A stretch of DNA of 64,000 nucleotides from Sphingomonas sp. TREG-RG-20F-R18-01 (GCF_022662475.1 NZ_JAKNQQ010000011.1:1-64000), one strand, 5' to 3'. Shown: positions 8,141 to 17,170, counted from the stretch's first letter. Made by a program: numbers and translations. Notes: generated by a model from the sequence alone, not told the origin.

Positions 8141-8155
8141 GGGGCTGTTGAAAAA
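8141..8155 (+). repeat. Left terminal inverted repeat
   Basis: GGGGCTGTTGAAAAA, starting right after GATC. The GGGCTGTTG start is typical of IS1182-family ends. It lies 59 bp before the transposase start codon. Confidence 0.75.
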
Positions 8156-8213
8156 CACCGGGCACGTTGATCTCTTCCCTACATTTCGCTTCCAAGGATA
8201 AAGGAGCGGCGCC

Positions 8214-9569
8214 ATGATGGGCACGGCTTGCGATAACGGAAGGTCCGGGCCGGGCTCCCGAACCATAGATGGCATGTTGCCGCGCGACCACCTTCTTCGA
8301 CGTGTCGACCGGCTGCTCGACATGGGCAAGCTGAAGGCCGCGTTGGCCCAGCATTACAGCCAGCGCGGTCGCCCCTCGGTTGATCCCGAGCTGCTGATCC
8401 GGATGGCGCTGGTCGGTCGCATCTACGCTATCAGGTCGGAGCGTCGACTGTGCGAGGAGCTGCGCTACAATCTCGCTTACCGCTGGTTCTGTCGCCTTTC
8501 GGCAGGTGCATCCGTCCCGCATCATTCTACCTTCAGCAAGAACCGGCATGGCCGCTTCCGCGATGCCGACGTGTTCCGTTTGCTGTTCGAGAACACGGTC
8601 CAGCGCTGCATCTCGAAGGGGCTGGTTGCCGGCAAAGACGCCGCGATCGACGCATCGTTCATCGCCGCGGATGCGAGCTGGCAGCGCAAGGTACTCCCGG
8701 TCAACCTGCCTGACGCGAACTGTGCGACCCGCCCGGTGCGCGAGTGGCTGACCGATCGGGCGAGGGCTCCAGCGCCGCTCACCGACATGAACAAGGGCTT
8801 CCCAGGCGTGTCGCGCACTGATCCTGCCGCGGCTTGGTCGGCTCGCACCGTACGAGGGCGGTTCGGCTATGCCCTTAATGTCCTGATCGATACTCCGAGT
8901 GGAGCCGCGCTCGATGTCGAAGCGACTCCCGCCCGCTTCGCGGACGAGGTGGACGCGGGACGCAATATGCTGGTGCGAGCCGCTGATCGGTTCGATTACC
9001 GGCCAAGACGTGTCGCCGCTGACAAGGCTTATGGCAGCGCCACGTTCCTCGCCTTCGTACGCGATCAAGGGGCACTCCCCCACATTCCTGTGATTGAGCG
9101 CTCCGAGCAGACCAAGGGGAAGTTCGCGCGCGAAGCGTTCACCTATCATCGCGATCGTGACTGCTACACCTGTCCTGCCGGGAACATGCTCGCGCACCGC
9201 GGTTTTCACCGGCCGACCGGGGTGCATCGATATACCGCCCGACCGAACGACTGTCAGGCATGTTCCTTGCGCAAGCAATGTACGGGGGGCCGTCACCGCG
9301 GGCTGTGCCGTATGGAGGACGAGGACGCACGCGATCTTGCGCGGGCCGAGATGCGAACGGGCCTGTTCAAGCGATCGATGCGGCTGCGGCGCGGCGTTGA
9401 ACGGCTGTTCGCCGATGCCAAGGTGAAGCACGGGATGACCCGGCTCCATCTCCGCGGCCTTCGAGGGGCAGAGGAAGAGTTTCTTGTCGAAGCGGCCGTG
9501 CTGAACCTCCTGCTGTTGGCGCGGTCGGATCATGCTGGCTCCCGATCGCTCGCCGGGAAATGTCGATAA
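8214..9569 (+). CDS. IS1182-family DDE transposase
   Basis: 451-residue transposase that cuts and joins the IS ends. The N-terminal DUF772-type region (QRGRPSVDPELLIRMALVGRI, YRWFCRLS) precedes an RNase H-like core with acidic residues in AAIDASFI, VAADKAYGS and RGVERLFADAK. A Cys-rich insert (CYTCPAG, CQACSLRKQC) is usual for the family. ATG at 8214 or 8217. The last about 13 codons overlap the end of the convergent resolvase gene and are probably foreign, so the natural C terminus and right IS end seem to be lost. Confidence 0.88.
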   Translation: MMGTACDNGRSGPGSRTIDGMLPRDHLLRRVDRLLDMGKLKAALAQHYSQRGRPSVDPELLIRMALVGRIYAIRSERRLCEELRYNLAYRWFCRLSAGASVPHHSTFSKNRHGRFRDADVFRLLFENTVQRCISKGLVAGKDAAIDASFIAADASWQRKVLPVNLPDANCATRPVREWLTDRARAPAPLTDMNKGFPGVSRTDPAAAWSARTVRGRFGYALNVLIDTPSGAALDVEATPARFADEVDAGRNMLVRAADRFDYRPRRVAADKAYGSATFLAFVRDQGALPHIPVIERSEQTKGKFAREAFTYHRDRDCYTCPAGNMLAHRGFHRPTGVHRYTARPNDCQACSLRKQCTGGRHRGLCRMEDEDARDLARAEMRTGLFKRSMRLRRGVERLFADAKVKHGMTRLHLRGLRGAEEEFLVEAAVLNLLLLARSDHAGSRSLAGKCR

Positions 9570-10096
9570 AATGTTGAGCGGCCGACTTGCAGCAGTTTTG
9601 CGACCTTGGCGGGACTATCACCTGCCGCGAGCAGCTTGCGCGCAGTGTCAAGCATGTCGGTGGTCATCACAGATTTGCGGCCCCCGCCGGTGCCACCTCT
9701 CGCGCGAGCCGCTGCCAGGCCAGCGATCGTCCGTTCCTTTATCAACTCGCGCTCCATCTCGGCGACCGAGGCGAGAATATGGAACAGCAGCCGACCCGAA
9801 GGAGTGGCCGTGTCGAACCCGTCCGTCAAAGATCGAAAATCGACCTTGCGGGCGGACAGGTCGGCCGCCAATTCGATCAAACCTTGGATCGAGCGGCCAA
9901 GCCGGTCGAGCTTCCAGATCACCAGTGTGTCGCCGGCACGCACGAACTCGAGGGCTTCAGCCAACCCTGGCCGGTTTGCCTTCGCGCCGCTCGCCTTGTC
10001 GGTAAAGAGCTTCTCACACCCGGCTTTGGTCAGTGCATCGGTTTGCAGCGCCAAATCCTGATCGGCCGTCGAGACGCGCGCGTAGCCGATCAGCAT
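9530..10096 (-). CDS. Serine resolvase/invertase (Tn3-type), copy 1
   Basis: Small serine recombinase. MLIGYARVSTADQD at the N terminus carries the nucleophile Ser, KLDRLGRS and DFRSLTDGFDT follow, and the C terminus is an HTH ending in VGRSTFYRHFP. I start at the ATG at 10096 because the second copy in this window begins with the same MLIGYARVS. Such enzymes resolve cointegrates at a res site, and GTCCCGAAA/TTTCGGGAC repeats lie directly upstream. Its end overlaps the transposase 3' end by 40 bp. Confidence 0.88.
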   Translation of the reverse strand: MLIGYARVSTADQDLALQTDALTKAGCEKLFTDKASGAKANRPGLAEALEFVRAGDTLVIWKLDRLGRSIQGLIELAADLSARKVDFRSLTDGFDTATPSGRLLFHILASVAEMERELIKERTIAGLAAARARGGTGGGRKSVMTTDMLDTARKLLAAGDSPAKVAKLLQVGRSTFYRHFPASDREPA

Positions 10097-10098
10097 TT

Positions 10099-10150
10099 GT
10101 CCCGAAACTCCATCCCAATCAGCCAATTTCGGGACTTATATTTCGGGAAC
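10099..10150. promoter_or_regulatory. Putative res/operator repeats of resolvase 1
   Basis: GTCCCGAAA (10099-10107) pairs with TTTCGGGAC (10127-10135), and a further TTTCGGGAAC follows at 10141-10150. The spacing and position next to the resolvase start suit resolvase binding, so this may be both recombination site and operator. Confidence 0.5.
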
Positions 10151-10386
10151 AGGTTTTGGGAAAGCGAAACCTGCTATCTGGATGCTTCGGAGGTTCGATG
10201 CCAGCCGTCCCGTTGGAGGTTCCCAATCGGGAAAGCGCTATACCCGCATAACGTGTCAGGTGTCGTCGCATCCGCAGTCGCAGACGAAACGTAATTAACC
10301 GCATGACGTGCCGTCCTTCCGCTACATGGGGACCGTAGGCGCCTATACGTTCGCAAGGTTGCGGCGGAGCGCACCTGCCGGCTCAC

Positions 10387-11514
10387 GTGAGCGAGCATCG
10401 GACAGGAAGGGCGACCGTGGGAGCTAGATTTCAGTTCCGTCCCGGCAGAGCGGCACTGGCGATGTGCTGTTCGCTGACGATGGCGAGCGCAGCGCAAGCC
10501 CATGTGAAGTGGTTCTGCGGCGTCATTGACCGCTCGCTTCCGCCAGCAGCGCCTCGCGACGTGCTGTCGCCTACTTTTCTGCTGGCAGTACCGCTCTTCG
10601 CGATGCTAGTGGCAGCCGGCGCCCTGCTCGACGCTGTTCTTGCCCGAACCGCGCTGGGATCGGCGGCAAGGTTCACAGGCAGGGACGCGATCGGGGAACT
10701 GATCCTGCGCGTCGGCATGTCCGCCTACGCGGTTTGTCTCTGGGCCAATCTGGCCGTGGTGATGTGGGCGGACAGCTCGGTCGGGTCGATTCTCACGCCT
10801 GACCTTCTTGGTCGCGGGAGGGTTCTGGCTGGCGTCCAGCTCGCGTTTGCAGTGCTGGTGCTCATCCCCCGCGCGTCCATTCCCGCCGGCGCCGCGCTCG
10901 GTGTCCTCTATGCCACCGGCGTCGCGCAATACGGCGCGTTCTACATGATTGATTACCTCTTCTTCCTGGGCGCTGCGGCTTATCTGGTGATGAGCGATCC
11001 CTGGCTGAAGCGACATTCGGGCGCGGGCACCCGGCGGCTTGCCGTGCTGACCGTCAGCATCGGCGTCAGCCTGATGTGGACCGCGATCGAGAAATTCCTG
11101 TTCCCCCAATGGACGATAGCGATTCTCCTCCATCATCCCGCCATCACGGCGGGATTCGAGCTGCCGACCGTCACCACGATCGCCGGCTTCATCGAGTTCA
11201 GTCTGGCATTCTATGTCCTGGTCGGGCGCGACATCCTGATCCGGGTCAGCATCGCTGCGCTAATGGCGTTGTTCATGCTGGCGATGCCGGAGTTCGGCAT
11301 GGTGGACGTCGTCGGGCACATCCCGCTGATCGCAATCTTTCTTGTCCTGCTCTTGCATGGCGAGACGTCGATGCAGCGACAGTTCAGACGCGGCGCTTCA
11401 AGCGTCTTCGCCTCGGCAGGGTGGGTCACGATCCTGTATATCATCGTGCTAACCGGGATGACGCTCCTCTATTACGGCCTCCACGCAGTTTCTGCGGCAA
11501 TCCGGTCAGCGTGA
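10387..11514 (+). CDS. Multi-pass membrane protein, DoxX-like features
   Basis: 375 residues with about nine hydrophobic segments and an N-terminal signal-like stretch ending ...MASAAQAHVKWF. The AHVKWF start of the mature region is one I associate with uncharacterised, DoxX-related membrane proteins, but I cannot name a function. Start codon is GTG at 10387; an internal ATG at 10462 would give a start nearer the hydrophobic segment. It lies upstream of the catalase-like gene, same strand, across a 400-bp gap. Confidence 0.6.
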   Translation: MSEHRTGRATVGARFQFRPGRAALAMCCSLTMASAAQAHVKWFCGVIDRSLPPAAPRDVLSPTFLLAVPLFAMLVAAGALLDAVLARTALGSAARFTGRDAIGELILRVGMSAYAVCLWANLAVVMWADSSVGSILTPDLLGRGRVLAGVQLAFAVLVLIPRASIPAGAALGVLYATGVAQYGAFYMIDYLFFLGAAAYLVMSDPWLKRHSGAGTRRLAVLTVSIGVSLMWTAIEKFLFPQWTIAILLHHPAITAGFELPTVTTIAGFIEFSLAFYVLVGRDILIRVSIAALMALFMLAMPEFGMVDVVGHIPLIAIFLVLLLHGETSMQRQFRRGASSVFASAGWVTILYIIVLTGMTLLYYGLHAVSAAIRSA

Positions 11515-11924
11515 TGTGCAATGCTCTGTTTCGGGATCGACCGTTCATGCGCTTCTGAAATCACCATCCCAGTGGGAATGCGCCGGCCGTTTCGACCGCC
11601 GTTCGTTTCCGGCAAAGGTAGGTCGCCGCCTCTGACTGCTGTTGTCCAAGCCCAGCCCCGGCAGGAATTATGGTGCCGGTTTGTTACACCTCGAAACCCC
11701 AAAGAGCCGACTTCGGGAAGGTGGCTTCACAACCCGAGGTTATGACACCACCACACTGCGCCCTTCAACGGAATTGTTTTCAAGGGAGACGCTGAGCCGT
11801 CGTGTAATCAACAACCTCAAAGAAATTTGCGGTCTCGTGTGGCTTCATTGGCGTTCATGCGTTTGAGGCCGTAACGACCCAACCTGCAATGCATTCCGGG
11901 CGCATCTCCAGCGAAAGAATCCTC
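11515..11924. other. Intergenic region upstream of catalase-like gene
   Basis: No gene found in about 400 bp; the open frames are short and lack coding character. The region probably contains the promoter of the catalase-like gene. A GGAATT motif near 11770 followed by CGTC resembles ECF (EcfG-like) promoter elements but is too weak to call. Confidence 0.3.
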
Positions 11925-13049
11925 ATGGCCGACGCGATCTCCCATTCTGCGATCCGTTACACGCCCGCTATCGAAAAGCCGGAGGCCGATGAGGGGGAAA
12001 CCATCAGGGGCCTGAACGAGCAGTTCCATCTCATTCAGGAGCAGACTGCCAAGGATTATGGTTCGGCCGTGCGCGGTGTCCATGCCAAGGCGCACGCGAT
12101 CGTAAAGGGCCGGATCGAAGTCCTGCCCGGGTTGGCGGCACCGCTGGCACAAGGGCTTTTCGCCACGTCGGGCTCCTACGATGTGTTGATGCGGTTCTCG
12201 ACATTGCCGGGCGATATTCTCGACGACAGCATCAGCGTACCGCGCGGCGTAGCGATCAAACTGTTCGACGTTTCTGGCGACCGCCTGCCGAGTTCCGAGA
12301 CGGACAGCACGCAGGATTTCGTTCTCGTCAACGGCCCTGCCTTTGCCGCCCCCACGCCCAAGGCGTTCCTCGCCAATCTGAAGATGCTGGCCAAAACCAC
12401 TGATACGGGCGAGGGTCTGAAGAAGGCCCTGTCGGCGACGTTGCAGGTGGTTGACGCCGCACTGGAAACGATCGGGGTCCAGAGCCCTACGGTCCAGACG
12501 CTGGGCGGTGCGCCGAACACTCACCCGTTGGGCGAGACCTATTACACGCAGGTGCCGTTTCGCTACGGCGACTATATCGCCAAGCTCTCGCTGGCACCGG
12601 TGTCGCCGAACATGACGGCGCTGACGGGTGACAAGGTCGAAACCTCGGGTCGCCCCGATGCCCTGCGCGAGGATCTGGGAGAGGTGCTGATCGAGCAGGA
12701 CAGCGTCTGGGAGCTGCGGGTCCAGCTTTGCACGGACCTGGAAGAGATGCCGATCGAGGATGCTTCGGTCATCTGGGACGAGAAGAAAAGCCCGTTTGTC
12801 CCGATTGCCCGACTTACCGTTCCTGCGCAGATCAGCTGGGAGCATGGAACCAGCGACGGTCAGGACAAGGCGATCGCGTTCAGCCCATGGCACGGCCTTG
12901 CCGCGCATCAGCCGATCGGAGGCGTCAATCGGGCGCGCAAGCCGACCTATGAAGCGTCCGCAAAATTTCGCGGCGAATTCAACGGGTGCCCGATGCACGA
13001 GCCGCGTTCGCTCGGCGATGTTCCCGCAAAGGCCATGACGATCGACTGA
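11925..13049 (+). CDS. Catalase-family heme protein (SrpA-like)
   Basis: 374 residues from the ATG at 11925. The fold signature of short catalase-like proteins is present: VRGVHAKAHAIVKG with the distal-side His, LMRFSTLPGD, PRGVAIKLFDV, and TQDFVLVNGPAFAAPT. The family binds heme and includes weak catalases or peroxidases; peroxide removal is likely but not certain. The C-terminal Tyr ligand region of classical catalases is shortened. The ECF sigma gene lies downstream on the same strand, suggesting a stress unit. Confidence 0.75.
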   Translation: MADAISHSAIRYTPAIEKPEADEGETIRGLNEQFHLIQEQTAKDYGSAVRGVHAKAHAIVKGRIEVLPGLAAPLAQGLFATSGSYDVLMRFSTLPGDILDDSISVPRGVAIKLFDVSGDRLPSSETDSTQDFVLVNGPAFAAPTPKAFLANLKMLAKTTDTGEGLKKALSATLQVVDAALETIGVQSPTVQTLGGAPNTHPLGETYYTQVPFRYGDYIAKLSLAPVSPNMTALTGDKVETSGRPDALREDLGEVLIEQDSVWELRVQLCTDLEEMPIEDASVIWDEKKSPFVPIARLTVPAQISWEHGTSDGQDKAIAFSPWHGLAAHQPIGGVNRARKPTYEASAKFRGEFNGCPMHEPRSLGDVPAKAMTID

Positions 13050-13209
13050 AACGTGCGGGAGAAAAGCGCTCCCACGCCGCCCTCGGCACATGCCGGAATT
13101 TTGTGCTGATGGCTTCACACTCCTGTGTTCGCGTGAGGGGGCAATGGCACAAACGTCAGAGCATTCGTCAAATTGCTCTTGTTTACAACGCGCTACAGCG
13201 GGCACATCG

Positions 13210-13842
13210 ATGCGACTAACCTCGGCTTCTCCATCCGACATATTTCTCTCAGCGAAGGCCGGCTCGGTTCTGATGCAATCCGCCGCGAGCGAGGCGCGGC
13301 TGCACCTGATCGAGCAGTTGGCCCGAACAGGTCAGGGGGAGCAGGATGCGTTCCGCACGGTGTACGTTCTGACTTCGGCCAAGCTGTTTGGTATATGCCT
13401 GCGCATTTGCGGGGACCGCGCCGCTGCCGAGGACGTGCTGCACGATGTCTACATGATCGTCTGGAAGCGCGCTGGAACGTATGAGCCGTGTCTCGGCAGT
13501 CCGATCAGCTGGCTGGCGACCATCGCTCGAAACCGTGCAATCGACTGGCGCCGCAGTCAGACAAGACAGGCCGCCGTGCCGCTCGACGACGCGCCCGACT
13601 TGCCTGACCCAACGGTTGATGCCGAAGCGGGAATGCTGCTCGATGAGGCATCGCGGGGGGTTTTCGCCTGCCTCGCCGCGCTGGAAAGTCATCAGGGTAA
13701 CGCGATCCGGAACGCGTTTTTCCATGGTTTTACCTATGCGGAGCTTGCCGAACGCCATTGTGTGCCGATCGGCACGATGAAGAGCTGGATACGCCGCGGT
13801 CTACGACAGATGCGCCACAATCTCGAAGTAGCGGGTCATTAG
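13210..13842 (+). CDS. ECF-type RNA polymerase sigma factor
   Basis: Region 2 is visible as DVLHDVYMIVWKRAGTYEP with SWLATIARNRAIDWRR, and region 4 as FFHGFTYAELAERHCVPIGTMKSWIRRGLRQMR, the arrangement of SigK-like ECF factors that direct RNA polymerase to stress promoters. Start uncertain: ATG at 13210 or 13273, the latter giving MQSAASEARLHLIEQL. No anti-sigma gene is adjacent, so control may come through the histidine kinase and response regulator that follow. Confidence 0.82.
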   Translation: MRLTSASPSDIFLSAKAGSVLMQSAASEARLHLIEQLARTGQGEQDAFRTVYVLTSAKLFGICLRICGDRAAAEDVLHDVYMIVWKRAGTYEPCLGSPISWLATIARNRAIDWRRSQTRQAAVPLDDAPDLPDPTVDAEAGMLLDEASRGVFACLAALESHQGNAIRNAFFHGFTYAELAERHCVPIGTMKSWIRRGLRQMRHNLEVAGH

Positions 13843-14133
13843 GCGACCGTGGCTTAAAAGCAGGCGCATATCGTTCCGCTCGCGATGCACAAACCTTAGC
13901 GTCCAAACTGAACGGTTGTGACACTAAGCTCGTACAGCGATCCTTCTCAGAACACGCGAAATGTCGGTTTTGAGAACCCGTGAGCTTTCCCTCTTCACCA
14001 TCCCTTTCGGGACAGCGCAGGCTACCCTCGAGCGTTTTGCGGGCAGCTCGCGGTATCGGTGAAGAGCTAGAGACGATCCGCAGGGCCGTGCTATGCCGGA
14101 TCATCTTACCGCTTTAGCAGGACCGGTTCGTCA

Positions 14134-15927
14134 GTGCCCCAATCATCCAGCTCGACAATGACGGCCGACACAGTCTCCTGGAGCGAGCTCAACGTCGAGA
14201 ATGGTCAGTATGACGACTTTGCACGGCTGGCGGCACAAATCTGTGCTGCCCCTGTCGCGCTGGTAAGCGTTGTTGAGGCCGGTCAACAGGTGCCAAGAGC
14301 CAGTATCGGCATTCAAGCATCGGTAGCGCCTCTTGAGGAGGTCATCTGCCAGTATACGATCGCCAAGCGCGACCTGCTGGTTATTCCCGACCTTGCTGCT
14401 GATGCGCGCACGACCACGCACCCGCTGGTCACAGCCAATCCAGCGTTCCGCTTCTATGCCGGCGTGTTTCTGGCCGGTGTCGACGGCAAGCCGCTCGGCA
14501 CTCTGTGCGTCATGGACCGCGCCCCGCGCCCCCAAGGGCTGACCGACGATCAGGCAGGGGCGCTGGCGGCACTGGGGCGACAGGTCGTGACGCTGCTCGA
14601 TCTGCAACGCGAGCGCTCGCGTTTCGAGGCCGTGTTCAACAGCGCGGTCGATTACGCGATCATCGTTATAAACCGGGACGGCAAGATCACCGACTGGAAC
14701 GAGGGCGCGCATCAGATTCTGGGCTGGACGCCGGAGGAAATCTGCGGCCGCGATCTCGATGTCTTTTTCACCCCGGAAGACCGGAAGGCCGGCATCTCCG
14801 ACAAGGAAATGGAAAGCGCGAGGGTCAACGGTCGCGGCATCGATGAGCGCTGGCACCTGCGCAAGAATGGTGATCGCTTCTGGGCCAGCGGCGAGATGAT
14901 GCCGCTGCGCGGACCAGATGGCGAGCTTCAGGGCTATGTGAAGATGCTTCGCGACCGCACGGAGGTACGGCTCGCCGACGAGCGGCTGGAGATGGCGCTG
15001 ACCGCCTCAGGCGCTGTCGGGCTTTGGGACTGGATGGTCGACACCGACTTACTGCATGGCGACGCTCATTTCGCCCGTCTTTATGGTCTGGATGCAGCAC
15101 GGACCAACGCCGGCCTGACCATGGAAGAGTACCAGCTTCATGTGGTCGAAGAGGACATTGCGCCCTTGCGTGCCAAAATCCGCGAGGTGTTCGACGCCGG
15201 TGCCGATTTCCTTGTCGAATACCGTCTTGCCATCCCCGGCGAGCGTCTGCGTTGGGTCGAGTGCAAAGGGCGTATGGTCCACGACCAACACGGTGAACCG
15301 GTCCGCTTCTCTGGCACGGCTGTCGATGTCACCGGACGCAAGGATTACGAGGAGCAGCGCCAACTGCTGATGCATGAACTGTCACACCGGGTGAAGAATA
15401 CCTTTGCGATGGTGCAGTCAGTGGCGTTTCAGACGTTGCGCGGCACGGATCAGGCGGTGTCCATGGCGCTGCAAAGCCGGTTGGCAGCGCTGAGCCGCGC
15501 CCATGAAGTGCTGGTGCAGACAAGCTGGTCCTCGACCACGCTCGCTGAGCTGATGGAGCGTGTGCTCCGGCTTGAGGCGGAAGGGGAACGGTTCCGGCTT
15601 ACCGGCCCCGACCTGCTGGTGGGTTCGCGCGCCGCCCTGTCGCTGTCGCTGCTGTTGCACGAGCTTGCGACGAACGCGGTAAAGTACGGCTCGCTGTCCG
15701 TGCCGCAAGGCTTCGTTCGGATCGAATGGTGTACCGATGGAGACACGTTCTGCCTCTCCTGGCGTGAAGAGGGCGGACCGCCTGCTACTGCTTCCACGCG
15801 CACCGGCTTTGGGTCGCGGCTGATCGGCATGGGCATTGCCGGTGCGCGGCAGTCCAACCTTGACTACACCGAAGCGGGATTACGCGCAGTCTTTCACTGC
15901 CCCCGCACATCGCTGGAGCAGGACTGA
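14134..15927 (+). CDS. HWE/HisKA_2 histidine kinase with GAF and two PAS domains
   Basis: 597 residues, no membrane segment, so a cytoplasmic sensor. An N-terminal GAF domain (about residues 20-165, with GTLCVMDRAPR) is followed by PAS 1 (about 175-290, ITDWNEGAHQILGW), PAS 2 (about 295-405) and an HWE-type transmitter with HELSHRVKNTFAMVQS, phospho-acceptor His418, then LLLHELATNAVKYG of the ATP-binding domain. Such kinases sense light, redox or small ligands in alphaproteobacterial stress control. GTG start at 14134, or ATG at 14158. Convergent with a response-regulator gene 14 bp away, its likely partner. Confidence 0.88.
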   Translation: MPQSSSSTMTADTVSWSELNVENGQYDDFARLAAQICAAPVALVSVVEAGQQVPRASIGIQASVAPLEEVICQYTIAKRDLLVIPDLAADARTTTHPLVTANPAFRFYAGVFLAGVDGKPLGTLCVMDRAPRPQGLTDDQAGALAALGRQVVTLLDLQRERSRFEAVFNSAVDYAIIVINRDGKITDWNEGAHQILGWTPEEICGRDLDVFFTPEDRKAGISDKEMESARVNGRGIDERWHLRKNGDRFWASGEMMPLRGPDGELQGYVKMLRDRTEVRLADERLEMALTASGAVGLWDWMVDTDLLHGDAHFARLYGLDAARTNAGLTMEEYQLHVVEEDIAPLRAKIREVFDAGADFLVEYRLAIPGERLRWVECKGRMVHDQHGEPVRFSGTAVDVTGRKDYEEQRQLLMHELSHRVKNTFAMVQSVAFQTLRGTDQAVSMALQSRLAALSRAHEVLVQTSWSSTTLAELMERVLRLEAEGERFRLTGPDLLVGSRAALSLSLLLHELATNAVKYGSLSVPQGFVRIEWCTDGDTFCLSWREEGGPPATASTRTGFGSRLIGMGIAGARQSNLDYTEAGLRAVFHCPRTSLEQD

Positions 15928-15940
15928 CGCGCGGCGAGCA

Positions 15941-16294
15941 TCAGCAGCATCTGGCTGCGCTGATCGCTGCGATCACCCGCTCGGGCTGGACCGGTTTCTC
16001 CAGGATTGCAGATGCGTAGTCGCAGTCGATGCAATCTAAAGCGGTTGCGGTGATGAAGATCACAGGAATTGCGCCCATTTTCGATCGAATGGCGGCAACG
16101 GCGTCTGGTCCACGCTCGCCACGTAGCAGGTTGACGTCAGACAGGATCAGGTCGGGTGCCTGGTTATGTGCGGCATCGACCGCACTCTTGACCGTATCTG
16201 CGATGGTCGATGAGGTTGCACCGGCCATCTCTGCCAGTGCCGCCACATATTCCGCGATCAGCGGCTCGTCCTCAATTACAAGCACATGACACAT
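15941..16294 (-). CDS. Single-domain response regulator (receiver only)
   Basis: 117 residues forming one CheY-like receiver: acidic pocket IEDEP at residues 7-11, phospho-acceptor Asp53 in LILSDVNL, Thr in FITAT and Lys in ILEKPVQP. There is no output domain, so it would pass a signal by protein contact, as single-domain regulators do in sphingomonad general stress response pathways. It faces the HWE kinase tail to tail; cognate pairing is inferred. Confidence 0.85.
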   Translation of the reverse strand: MCHVLVIEDEPLIAEYVAALAEMAGATSSTIADTVKSAVDAAHNQAPDLILSDVNLLRGERGPDAVAAIRSKMGAIPVIFITATALDCIDCDYASAILEKPVQPERVIAAISAARCC

Positions 16295-16439
16295 CGACGC
16301 TTACCTTCCGATGCGTCAATGCGCAGGTGGGCGTTTAGTCCCGAAGCAGGCTCGATTGATGTCACCTGAAGGCTGGCCGCATTCAAACTGGGACATTGCC
16401 GGATATCGGCCTCATATTGTCGGGCACCGAATCCAGTCC

Positions 16440-16454
16440 TTTTTCAACAGCCCC
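16440..16454 (-). repeat. Right terminal inverted repeat
   Basis: TTTTTCAACAGCCCC, the exact reverse complement of the left end at 8141-8155, followed by GATC. No transposase gene lies next to it. Confidence 0.7.
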
Positions 16455-16460
16455 GATCGA

Positions 16461-16514
16461 TTTTGATACGCGACCATGTGAGAACGTGTAGCAAGCTCCA
16501 GGCGCGTATCAAAA
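16461..16514. promoter_or_regulatory. Putative res-type inverted repeat of resolvase 2
   Basis: Perfect 12-bp arms TTTTGATACGCG (16461-16472) and CGCGTATCAAAA (16503-16514), 30 bp apart and 60 bp before the resolvase start. The layout fits a resolvase binding site; the element ending at 16454 lies immediately to the left. Confidence 0.5.
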
Positions 16515-16573
16515 CACTTTCTCGAATGGGGGCGGTCGTGATAGTCGCGATACATGAGTTTTGAGAACGGTTC

Positions 16574-17170
16574 ATGCTGATTGGCTATGCGCGGGTCTCC
16601 ACGCCCGAACAGGATCTGACGCCCCAACTCGAAGCGCTGCGCAACGCTGGTTGCGAGCGAACCTTTTCCGACAAAGCGAGCGGAGCGAAGGCAAACCGTG
16701 CTGGTCTGGCTGAAGCGCTGTCACACGCACGCGCTGGCGATGTGCTCGTCGTATGGAAGCTCGATCGTCTCGGCCGAACGATGAAAGGGCTCGTCGACCT
16801 TGCGGCCGATCTGGCTGATCGTGGTCTCGGACTCCGCTCCATCACGGATGGGATCGACACCGCCGGCACTGCCGGCAAGCTAGTCTTCCATATCCTGGCC
16901 GCCATGGCTGAAATGGAGCGCGACCTGAATCGAGAGCGCACCACTGCAGCGCTGATCATAGCGCGGCGGGACGGCAGGGTAGGCGGACGAAAAACGGTGA
17001 TGACTCCCAAGCGCCTCGAAGCGGCGCGCAAGCTTCTGGCTTCCGGCATGGCGATCCGGGAAATTGCGCCGGCGATCGGCGTCTCGGTCCCGACACTCTA
17101 TCGTCACTTCCCGGCGCCCACGCAGGAGGCGATCAATGCGGAAAGTGACGGTGCTACAAATGGATCATAA
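16574..17170 (+). CDS. Serine resolvase/invertase (Tn3-type), copy 2
   Basis: 198 residues, clearly related to copy 1 but not identical: MLIGYARVSTPEQD with the catalytic Ser, KLDRLGRTMKGL, DGIDTAGTAGKLVFHI, and a C-terminal HTH ending in SVPTLYRHFPAP. ATG at 16574. It lies just outside the 8.3-kb element with its own inverted repeats upstream. No Tn3 tnpA is present, so it may serve plasmid multimer resolution or be a transposon remnant marking the left edge of the metal-resistance cargo. Confidence 0.88.
   Translation: MLIGYARVSTPEQDLTPQLEALRNAGCERTFSDKASGAKANRAGLAEALSHARAGDVLVVWKLDRLGRTMKGLVDLAADLADRGLGLRSITDGIDTAGTAGKLVFHILAAMAEMERDLNRERTTAALIIARRDGRVGGRKTVMTPKRLEAARKLLASGMAIREIAPAIGVSVPTLYRHFPAPTQEAINAESDGATNGS

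Larger units (their letters stand above)
8141..16454. mobile_element. 8.3-kb element bounded by IS1182-type inverted repeats
   Basis: Left end GGGGCTGTTGAAAAA (8141-8155) and right end TTTTTCAACAGCCCC (16440-16454) are perfect inverted repeats. Both are flanked outside by GATC (8137-8140 and 16455-16458), which looks like a 4-bp target duplication. Only one transposase gene lies inside, next to the left end, and no second right end follows it. Either a compound transposon lost parts of its inner IS ends, or a foreign block (resolvase to response regulator) was inserted into the 3' part of one IS copy. Confidence 0.65.

Noticed and set aside
7935..9533. 532-residue minus-strand open frame
   Set aside because: It is antisense to the transposase and repA upstream region; composition is that of a high-GC shadow and it carries no family motif.
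11817..13241. 474-residue minus-strand open frame over the catalase-like gene
   Set aside because: Shadow of a clear catalase-family gene on the plus strand; no recognisable domain.
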